Under the pieces are notes generated by a model, which had not been told where the DNA came from, ran no database searches, and was given only the letters and a program-made list of their open reading frames with translations. DNA of 64,000 nucleotides. Origin: Diogma glabrata (Eukaryota; Arthropoda; Insecta; Diptera; Cylindrotomidae). Made by a program: the position numbers and the translations under genes. Numbering within the stretch: position 1 is the stretch's first letter; every line of letters starts with the position of its first letter. Positions 24,016-33,798 of the stretch are shown piece by piece. The DNA is taken from the NCBI GenBank assembly GCA_963693315.1, contig OY856188.1:2664257-2728256 (forward strand). Direction: 5' to 3'.

Positions 24016-26326
24016 TAGCTTACCCGAGTAATTTTGCCTAATTTTGATTACACCCAGAGCTTCTTTCCAGCACGTTTTTAAAAAAAATTTGTCGCAAAAA
24101 AATATTGAGAGAAAGTGTCAAAATAGGAAATATGTAATATGCTTTTTAAATCTATAGAAGTGAGTTGCCTCAAATGTTGGCAAAAGAACTGTAAATTGAA
24201 AGGTGAGACCACTAGACGCATCGTGCAAAAGTTTGAGCTTTTTTTTTTTAATCATTTATTCTCATCCAATGTATATAATGTATATAATAATCGAACTACG
24301 GGCCGTAGTTTTCTCCGATCGACGAAGATTTTTAATTATAGCTCGTTGTATGTAATAATCGTTTTAAAACTTTATTTTTTTAAGTTTCAAAACTTTTCAA
24401 ACGAAAACTGCTAACTGCAATTCAGTTCAAACTTTCTGTGTGTATCCGTTCTATCAAAACTATCATTTTAATAAGTTTCAGTGCTATTGAATAAATGGTT
24501 TAGGAGTTAAAAAGCAGATAGAATTTAATGTAACCAACATTAATAATCAAGCTTAATTTCATTGAAAAAGTACGACTATACAAATAATTAAACAAATAAT
24601 TTTCTAAGACAAACTGATGTTACTACACCACCGTTTATGATATGCTTAAAGTATTGATTGTTGTATTTGTAGCGACGGGCCTATTTCGAGTTTAGCTCTA
24701 TAACAAGAATACTCATATCTAAAGATATTCTGTAAATAATTTACTATTTTACTTCGGTTCCGGCCTTATTTCAATTCATCATCTTAAAATATTCCATGTC
24801 AATCAATCAATTGATTTGGTTATGTTAACCTTTTGTCATAATATTATATGTAAATATAATACGGTAGTTCAAATTTATAAAAGCAGTTTTGTGGTTATCT
24901 TCGCTTTCACCAGCACTTTGCGCAAAGCACCGCCGTCTAAGGTCTTAAACAATTAAAAAATAGGCACTTTTATGCTGTAAAAGATTGAATAGATATAATT
25001 TGCAGTGTGTCAGATATATCATAGAAGTTTGGTATATTTTGATTCATTTTTAATGAAATTTTGAATTTAAAACTATCAATAAAGCAATACCAATGACCTT
25101 TCTTTTAAAAACGAATTGTTCTTATAGTTATCAAGGAATCCCTCTTGATCATTAATTTCAAGAATTCAATAAGAAATTCAAAGAATTTATTTTCCAAATT
25201 TACCTGGACGTATCTGTCGCCTACATCTTCTTTTTTTTACAATCAGAAAATAGTTTTTGACCAAAAAATTAATAAATTAGATTTGATGGATATAGGTTAT
25301 GTCTAGCCAAGTGTTAAACTGTTTGAATCTTGCGCTGTTTTCCGGTTGAAGGAAATAAATTCTATTAGAATAACATTAAAAAGAGAATATCACATATAAC
25401 GGTAGTGTTGTGCTTTTTTGGTTTTATTTTAGGTCTTAGGACACTACTAATTACATTTTAAAACAACTGCTTAAAAACTCAGTTACTAGTAAGTTTATGT
25501 TAATATTTAATAACAAAGAACATCATTTATATTTAATAACAAAGTTACTAGAAATTTATGTTAATAGTTCTAGATTATAGTTTAACAATTTAGATTAATG
25601 TTCGTTTTTGTTTAACTGTTCGTTGCTTTACATAAGTATATTTGTTTTTGTTTTGCACCTAAACAATTATTAAGTTATACCAGAAAACTTATTTTAATAG
25701 CTTTAAATTAGATTCTAGTTTAAAGATTAAGAGTTATATTACGTTATGTTTACAGACATTTAATTTAAAGTATTACAGAGACTTATTCACTAGCTCCCGT
25801 TTATTTCATCACTCGATTTCTTGTTTTCTGACCGACTCAAAACTGATTTACTAATTGACTAAAACTTTTAGTTTTTAGTTTTAGATTCATTTTAATTGTA
25901 TATTAAAATGCTAATTTTTTGCAAATTTCTTTACATTTATTTTAATTTTATTTAAAAATACTTTCGCAATTTTTTTAAACTAACACAAATTTTTAATGAA
26001 ATGCAACTAATGAAATATATCAAAACTAAAATATTACTCAGCGTTCTTTTTTGGATTACAAAACTGGAGTTGTTGTAACCTGTAGGAAAACTACTTAATT
26101 TTTTTACTACATTCCTCCCCACGAAAAAAAATGTTTGTTCATTGGCAAAATTAAAAAGAAAATTAAATAGAACGTTAACTATTCTAATTTTACAAAATCA
26201 TGTAATTCAATTCTAAAAATAATTACTATATTATAAGTGGCTAAATTTACTCTTCTCATTTAGTTTAATAAGTTTGTTTAAGCTTATCTAAATATTATTT
26301 AAATCCATCAAATCACAATGGTATTC
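24016..26326. other. AT-rich stretch without a recognised gene
   Basis: A 91-codon plus-strand ORF at 24139-24414 has no recognisable domain. A short direct repeat (AATAACAAAG...TTATGTTAATA) occurs around 25490-25570. Nothing else is supported. Confidence 0.5.
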
Positions 26327-27462
26327 TCAAATTGGTAGCAAATTCAGTTTAAGGGTTTGTTTTGGTATTCTTGTTTTTTTTTCCGTTGTTGCACTAGTAT
26401 CTAATCCGATTGATTCTATAATCCTCTCCACGCTTTTCTCGTCCGTTACGCTACAGTCTGCAGTGGTTATTTCTTTTTCCGTATACTCTGGAAAATTGCA
26501 AAGTCTTCTGTATTCTTTTCTTTGATCAATCTGGTATGATAGTGTTTTTTTGTACACTATGTATGTTGTCGGTTGTCTGAATATTCTTAGTTGGTGAGAA
26601 TTTCATGTTCCTCCCTTCTGATTGCTCATATGGGATGTCCCTGATTCTCTTCGTGATGTCTCATTGAATGACTACTACCATGAGATTCTATAGTAGATTG
26701 TGATGCTATTAAAAACGAGTTGAAGGTAGAATTAATGCAATATTTTCTGGTGTTCGATTTAAATGTGTAAGTGTTCGACACGGACGAACTAGTGTTAATA
26801 TTTAAAGATGTTATACCTTTCTACATATCGGTAACAGAAAAATTGTTTGACAAGGCAACCCTTTTGTGCAGATAATGCAGCAGGATCAACGTAAGAATTG
26901 TTCGCTAAACTTGATTTTATGTTTTGTAAAAATATTTAAAACGCTATCGGAGCTTAGGCGTTTATATTGAACTTTGATTTTGATGAAATATTTTTATTTG
27001 AATTGTGTCGTTCTGCTTGAGACCTTGTATTATTTTTTGTTTTCTTATTGATTACAAGATACCTTAGAAGGTATACGTGAGGGATATGAGAAATGTTGAT
27101 CCATCATATATATAGTACAATTTGTGGTGAATTTCTAGTCCAGTGAGCTGTACTATAAAAAACAGGCATAGCGTTCATTATGCCTAATGCAGTTGCTACT
27201 TGTAGTAAACACACATTTGATACTACCTGAGCAGCAGAAAACGGTGGAAAGGATGAAATATCCGATCCTGAAAGCCGTGCAGTATTATAATCTGCATTGT
27301 TTTGGTTTTGTGGTTTTATATTGCTATTTGGTTGTTAGTTGAGAAGGTATAGTCTGTCATACTTTGTAAAGTAGTGTATGTTGTAATTGAAGAGGTATTA
27401 TATTAGATGTAGTTTGATGGGTAGATTGGAGGGCAGTTCTAGGTAGATTGGAAACCATATTT
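26327..27462 (-). pseudogene. Unassigned decayed coding sequence on the minus strand
   Basis: Several minus-strand stretches read like coding sequence with changes of frame and stops between them. From 5' to 3' they include MVSNLPRTALQSTHQTTSNI (27462), SGSDISSFPPFSAAQVVSN and ALGIMNAMPVFYSTAHWTRN (about 27110-27290), NNTRSQAERHNSNKNISSK (about 27000), SLNINTSSSVSNTYTFKSN and SQSTIESHGSSHSMRHHEEN (about 26640-26800), and a 76-codon open frame at 26327-26557 with EYRRLCNFPEYTEKEITTAD. It is rich in Ser, Asn and Gln. I do not recognise the parent; it could be a processed copy of a host gene or a degenerate transposon ORF. No poly(A) tract or target duplication was found. Confidence 0.4.
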
Positions 27463-27898
27463 TAATTAAATTTGGTGTTGCATATGTCTACAAATTGGCA
27501 ATGGCTAATTAAACTGCTTAATTAATTACACTAATAATATTTGAAACAGTTTGTATGTCTATCCACAATCAATGGTTATATTATTTTTGGTTTGTGTAAC
27601 TTAAATAAATGAGTCCAACAAGATCGATTCTATACAATAAACAAAAAATTTAATATATGAGTAGTTCCAGAGGCGTAGCTAGGGGTGGCGGGAGAGGGGT
27701 ATGGTGGTACGCCCCGAGTGTCACCCGTTTTGGGGTGAAACCCGACCGTAAAAAACTTAAACAAACCATCACAATGTTTTCAACGATAAATCACTTAGAA
27801 ACCATTTTAGCTACGTTATCCATTTAAGTTTAATTTATAAATTGTGATAACTGATAACTTATAAATGTGTCATATTGGTTCAAAAAGAATCTATTCTA

Positions 27899-28122
27899 CA
27901 CTGAAAAAAATAATTTGGTATATTCTACAAACCGGATTCAACCAAATTTATTTTGTACAATCAACTAAAATTTGGTACAATCGACCATACGTTTTTAAAA
28001 TTTGACAATGCTTTGTCAAACGTTCAAATCGTATGGTCAATTCTACTAAATTTTAGTTGACGGTACAAAATTAATTTGGTTGAATCCGTTTTGTAGAATA
28101 TACCAAATTATTTTTTTCAGTA
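27899..28122. mobile_element. 224-bp hairpin MITE with CACTGAAAAAAA ends, inside hAT copy 2
   Basis: Nearly the whole element is an inverted repeat, pairing CACTGAAAAAAATAATTTGG with its complement and continuing through ATATTCTACAAA and GGATTCAACCAAATT. It is flanked by TA (27897-27898 and 28123-28124). hAT copy 1 shows the empty site (complement of ATTCTACTTTTTAAAA, near 14855). It shares its end motif and TA target with the MITE at 11407-11791. Confidence 0.85.
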
Positions 28123-28324
28123 TACTTTTTAAAATTTTTGAATTATTACGTAAAATAAAATTTCAACAATATGTGTGTATGTATTTCTTTTTTTTTTTAA
28201 TCGAATCAACATGTTGAGCTATTCATGCTATTCACCACAATTACTCAATAGCTTTGAATATTCCTATATTAACCGTTTTCTTTTACGGTACATTATATTT
28301 AGTATGCAAGAATGATTCTTTAAC

Positions 28325-28434
28325 GACCTGCAGCCAAACTGTGAAGCGGTGAAGTGATAAAAATTTCTTCGTTTCTTTTCATTAAAAAACTTATCACTTC
28401 ACCGCTTCACAATTACAGAATTTGGCTGCAGGTC
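28325..28434. mobile_element. 110-bp hairpin insertion in hAT copy 2
   Basis: GACCTGCAGCCAAACTGTGA at 28325 pairs with its complement ending at 28434, and GAAGCGGTGAAGTGATAA pairs perfectly with TTATCACTTCACCGCTTC. hAT copy 1 lacks it (CAGACCTGATCATTAAA near 14671), so it is a later insertion of a tiny hairpin MITE. Confidence 0.8.
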
Positions 28435-29903
28435 TGAAAACACATATGCTGAATAATGTATAGGAAGAGTGGTCTCCGTCGATAATGTGGCACCCTGTTT
28501 CGATAGGGTGGCACCCTTGAGTTCTGTTCTATTCCAAAATTATGTCTCTATTCCAAAATTATTTCTAAAATATCAACGTAACCTTACTATTAGGTAGTAA
28601 CATTTCAAATAAATTAATTGCAAACACCTAAGGAAACCAATAAACAATCAAATCACCATGTTTGTAAATAATCTCAAATTAATTTTTTTTCCTTTATCTT
28701 GAAACTCGTAAATTGGAATGGATCGTTTTCGAATGGACACATAAATAATTATTGTGGAATAAAATGGTAGTTATGCAATTACTATAGTTTTGCAAATTTT
28801 TATATGTAGATACATACATACTCATCCTTTTTGTTTTCAGTTTTTTAATATTAATGATAAAATTTAATAAGACAATAGTATATTAAGAAACTTGTTTCAT
28901 AATCGACGATTTTATCGCACGCAATCTGTTTAGAAAACGACCCGCGCAGCATTTTGCATTTTTTGTCTTGAAGTTTTAAAACATGTGTATTCTATTAAAA
29001 AATAGTCAATTTGAAATTTTGTTATTATTACTAATTATTTTAATTAATTAAAATATTTAACACTAATTTAGATATTCTTATTAATTTTATTTACAAAATT
29101 ATTCGTTTTAATGTTCACTGACGTTTGTATGAAACACCAATGTGACCAACCTTGAAAGACAAAACTTTGCGTATCGTAATGAAGGCCATTTCGATACGCA
29201 TTTGGGTATCGAAATGACTTTATTTTAGACGCAAAATAGAAAAAAATATTTAATAACATTACAATATTGCAATAAAGAAATCATATGTCAAATACATAAG
29301 TGTATTGCTTTGAGAAAATAAAAAAAAATTGAATTTATGTTAATCAAATCCATTTTTTAATTGTGATACATAAGAAGATATGGGACTAATTGAACAAAAT
29401 CTTGGATTAATTTCCATTTACTTAATTATATGATGGTTATGATTTCGGATCTTGGACATCTGTCTAATATAACGAACTTAAGGATGAATTTTACACATTG
29501 TACAAAACCGGGGCATCATTGGATTCCGTCCGTTGTCTGGATTTAAATAAAACGTACGTCCAATAATTTCGAATTGTAATTGGATTTTATCTGGGATATT
29601 CGTCTTACTGATTGTAAATGGTAACATTTTGAACATTTTACATAGAAGGTTTTATAAGATTCGTTTACGTTTTTGACTATATTATAAGAAGAGTATATTA
29701 GTAGAAAAAACGAAATTTCTAAACGAATTTTAGGTTTTTGGGCATATTACATTATTGAGGATGAAGACTGACTTTAATTTTTTCAATTCGTTTTAATTGT
29801 AAGTTAAAATTACATAATGCCAATTTTCACGACCTTTACATTTATGTATTTTAATTTTATTGAAAAACGGTTTCGCAATTTTTAGAATAACCCAATTTTA
29901 AAA

Positions 29904-31459
29904 AGTGGAAAACTTTGGAAACGAGGTTAAAATTTCATAAAACGATAGGAGACGCAGTCTTGCTATTAATAGATAATGAAAAACAGAAGTAGAAACATCT
30001 TTTATCCAGATTATTGCATATAACTTTGTTTTTATCTAAAGAAAACCTAGCATTTCGTGGATATGATAAAGGACAAAGTTCTTTAAATAAAGTCAATTTC
30101 TTAGACCTAATCAAACTACTGTCAAAGTATGATGTAGTATTAAAAGAACACATCTTGAATTAAATATTAAAAAAATATAAATATTTTGGCTAAATATTTT
30201 GGAATTATGTTTGATAGCACACCTAACATTTCACATATTGATCAAATGTCAGAAGTGATTCGTTATGTGGAAATTGATGATAGAAAAGTGGAAATCAAAG
30301 AAGCATTCCTTGGACTTTTTCATTTACATGGATAAAAACCGCTGATTTAAGCGATGGATGAAATTCTTAAAAATCTTGAAAATGACGGCTTAGATGTTAT
30401 GAATTGCCGTTCCCAAGGTTATGATATAATGCAGCTGTTACGAGTGGTACACATGGAGGAGTGCAAGCTATTATTAAAACAAAAAACAGCAAAGAGGAAT
30501 TTTTACATTTTTTCTGCTTCGACTAGCCGCTGGGGAGTGCTTGTTAAACACAGCAAAGTAACTTTTAAAAGACTCTCAACAGCGCGTTTGAATGCTCATC
30601 ATGCTTCAGTTAAAGTATTGGATGAAAATTTTAATGGGATTATGGCTGCAATTGAGAAATTAAGTGACCAACAAGAAAATGTAGATACAAGAGGCGCTAC
30701 ACAGAACCTTATGCGTGGTGATTGTGTGTGATTTTACATTTCTTTGCTATCTTTTGTTTCGGAATGATGTTTTAAGGCGAATAAATTGTGGTTTAATTGT
30801 ATTGCAAACCACAAGCTTGAATATTGATCAACAATTAGTTATAAAAATACAGTCACTTCGTCTTTATATTGAAGAAAAACTTAGTTATATTGTAGAAGAG
30901 GCAATAGATTTTGCTGTGAAAAAATCGGAGGACTACGACGATTCAATGTTGAACTCCGAACAAGGATAAAGTCAGTCCAAGATGTTGCTTCATTATTCAA
31001 GGTTGTGCTGACAAACACTGGGCTTTTGGCGAACAGTGAAGAGTTGGAGATATCTGAATCAAAATTTATCGATTTTTATGATGAGGTATCAGAAACAGAA
31101 CTCGTCATAGAGATACTAAGGTTGAGAAGGCATTTAAAAACGGGCAATGTAACAATTTCTAACTGGGTGTGCCTATAGACTTTTTGAAATTGATCGAAGA
31201 ATGGGATTTTACAGAATCTCTTCCGAATCCTATGGTCGCTTCGAATGAGAGGAGTTTCAGCAAATTAAAATTAAATAAAAATTACATGCTGACAACAATG
31301 ACCCAAACGAGGCTTAGCAATCTTGACACATTAACAATAGAACATGAAGCATCACAAAATATAAATTTTGAAGATGTGATTTCTAAGTTTGCAGCTGTTA
31401 AAGCTAGAAAGAAGAGATTTAAAATGTGTGTACATAATATATATGTGAGAGTATTTTAA
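29904..31459 (+). pseudogene. hAT transposase remnant, copy 2
   Basis: The plus strand encodes, in shifting frames, the same block order as copy 1 minus its zinc-finger N-terminus. Visible blocks are WKTLETRLKF, LLSRLLHITLFLSKENLAF, SSLNKVNFLDLIKLLSKYDV, KYFGIMFDSTPNISHIDQM, EILKNLENDGLDVMNCRSQ, FSASTSRWGVLVKHSK, SDQQENVDTRGATQNL and CDFTFLCYLLFRND. These are followed by a C-terminus retained better than in copy 1: SNERSFSKLKLNKNYM, TMTQTRLSNLDTLTIEHEAS and FAAVKARKKRFKM. Stops (for example in EKQ*KHLL near 29978), frameshifts and a small deletion just before the dimerisation motif inactivate it. Confidence 0.85.
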
Positions 31460-31723
31460 TTCTACTCTCATTTTTCTTTTACTATATCCTATCATAAAAG
31501 TTTTATTTTCATACATCAATGTGAAAGAATGCATATATAATAAAACAGCACTTTAATTATATGTAACTTATTAATAATAACGCTCATTTGTATTAATTAA
31601 ATAAAATTATAAATAACGTTTATTGGCTTTTTATTAATATTAACAGTTTTCATTCTTGGGGTGACACCACAATATCCGCCCAGGGTGCTACCCATGCTAG
31701 CTAGCTACGCCACTGGGTAGTTC

Positions 31724-33421
31724 TACAAACATGGGAATTTTGGACGGCTCGGCTTATTTCGTATATTAATATAAAAAAAAAATTTCAAATTTGTTAACCT
31801 TGTCTAGCAGGACACTCAAAATGAACCCGTATCAAAATATATTTCTTACAAAAAAAAAAGATTCAAAACGTAAAATTATCAGTCCCCTGGCGTGTCCCTC
31901 TTTGTATTTTGAGATAATATTGAGATAATTTTGAGTTAATTTAGGAGTAAGAAGGATATTTTTTTAATTTTGACTCATGTATTTTTTTTTTTTTTTGCGC
32001 TGGCCACATTTAGAAAAGTTGAAAGAACGTCATCAACTTTAACTAAAACTACTTGCCAGAACTTATACGCAAAAAACATGTCGTGCCGTAATTATAGCTC
32101 CATTTTCTTCCTTTGTGTGTAGAACTACCCATATATTATAAATTTTTATTTTTATGAAAAAATGCTTTCAAAGGTGCAAGATTTAAAAATTAATTTTTTT
32201 TTTAATTATTCGATAAATTTGACATATATAAACATTTGGTAAACACGGAATAAAATATAATAATGGGAATAAATATTAGTCTGAAGAATAACTTCAACAA
32301 AATAAATTATACCCGATGAATCCATTGAACGGAGCCACTGAAATAGTTGAATCCATGAATACTTAGTATGAATCCTAGACTCAAATGAAAGTATTCAAAC
32401 TAGAATGAAATCTAGGATCGTTCGAACTGCTTAAAATGTTTGCAGCTCTTCTCTATCTTATTCATAATATAGGTCATTATATAGAGTAGAGTACATGAAC
32501 GGATGTGTTATAACAACACCTTCACATTTTAAGACCTATAGGTTCACAGCAACATATTTTCATAGGATTGCCAGTTATCCTAACAATATTTCTTCATGAA
32601 GCACAACAACACTAAAAAATATTTAAAATAATTTTGAAGTTTTCTTTATTATACTAATTTAATTATAAATATATCTAAAGAAAGTTTAAAATTTGTTAGC
32701 TATGTGATGTTTTTCTAATATACATAATAAAAAAATATTTACGTATTTGGTTTTACAGTTACATTTACAATGGTAAAAATTTGAAATTTTATTTTAAATA
32801 AAGCTATTTTTATATACAAACTCTTATCATTTTTAATGTACACGGACACCGTTTTTGTTGGGAATTTTCGTTTCTCAACCATCGAGCAGTTCCATTGTCA
32901 TTACACTTAAAGCTTTACTTCTTCATTTTACAGTTAAAAAATAAAGCTAACAAATTGCTTAATATTTTTTAACAGGTTAAAATTAGTCTAATGTTATTAT
33001 TTTATTTATATAAATATTTAAACATATAATTATGATTTTTAAATATAAAACAGCCCTGTCATTATTTTGCTTATAAGCAAGTTTTTAAGTTATAACAAAA
33101 ATAAATTATATCAGTACCTTGACTTGCTGTGTATTTTGTTAAGTCAACCCAATACTAGCGTATGAATTAAAGCGCATAATTTAGCATGTAACAAAAAATT
33201 GTTTGGCTTTTGGGAGAAATTAAAGCGAGTGACGGAGAAGTTTAAAAGAATAAAGAAGACAAAATTAGGTAAAAAAGAAAATGAAAAAAAAACATTGAAA
33301 GTAAGAAAACTTTGAGCTTAATTTTTAAAATGTAGTGAAGCATAGCAATTAAACATTTAATTGATTAATTGATTGATTGAGTTGATTTATTTAATTTATT
33401 TAGATTTTACTACCACAACAA
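31724..33421. other. AT-rich stretch without a recognised gene
   Basis: Downstream of the GATA gene and right of hAT copy 2. No ORF with a domain; long T and A runs only. Confidence 0.5.
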
Positions 33422-33557
33422 CCCGAACAGAAATTAGTTAGGGAAAACCTGAATACACTCAGGGCGTGATCAGGCCTGGTCAGTCCTACAAGGGCAATCC
33501 CTCTTAGGGCCAACCTGATCAGGACCTTACTTGAGCCCTGACAAATTTCTGCTCGGG
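33422..33557. mobile_element. 136-bp MITE with CCCGARCAGAAATT ends, copy 1
   Basis: Left end CCCGAACAGAAATTAGT and complement of the right end CCCGAGCAGAAATTTGT. The interior has imperfect palindromes built on CCTGATCAGG. A longer copy of the same family lies at 62965-63262. This copy lies about 240 bp past the GATA stop codon and upstream of AATAAA motifs on the minus strand (about 33385-33403), so it could fall within the 3' UTR. Confidence 0.8.
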
Positions 33558-33682
33558 AAGGAAAGGTATTGATATATTTCAGAAATTATTTTGTTTGTTT
33601 CCCTTATCTAAATCTCTAAGTAAAAAGTTTACAAAATATATTAAGTGTATTAATACTAAATTTTGGCTTAAAGTAATTTTGG

Positions 33683-33688
33683 TTTAAT
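33683..33688 (-). terminator. Candidate poly(A) signal ATTAAA of the GATA gene
   Basis: ATTAAA on the minus strand about 110 bases past the stop codon. AATAAA motifs further on (about 33385-33403) are an alternative that would place the 33422-33557 MITE in the 3' UTR. No transcript evidence. Confidence 0.3.
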
Positions 33689-33798
33689 CATTTTTGGAAA
33701 TTAATTAAGTTCTATTTTTTGTAACAAAAAAATTGTATACACTTTTTTCGAGGTATTGTTCATAAAAAATTTGTTTCGAAAAAATTATTTAATTACTT

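Larger units (their letters stand above)
27660..31723 (+). mobile_element. hAT transposon copy 2 (ZMYM1-like), element 27668-31715 with near-perfect 8-bp target duplications
   Basis: Same family as copy 1 in the opposite orientation. It begins CAGAGGCGTAGCTAGG at 27668 and ends with the complement of CAGTGGCGTAGCTAGC at 31715. Flanks AGTAGTTC (27660-27667) and GGTAGTTC (31716-31723) match in 7 of 8 positions. The subterminal 5' region (about 27718-28860) is collinear with copy 1 (14270-15655) but carries one 77-bp unit instead of nine, plus two hairpin MITEs. The transposase lacks its N-terminal region. Confidence 0.92.
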
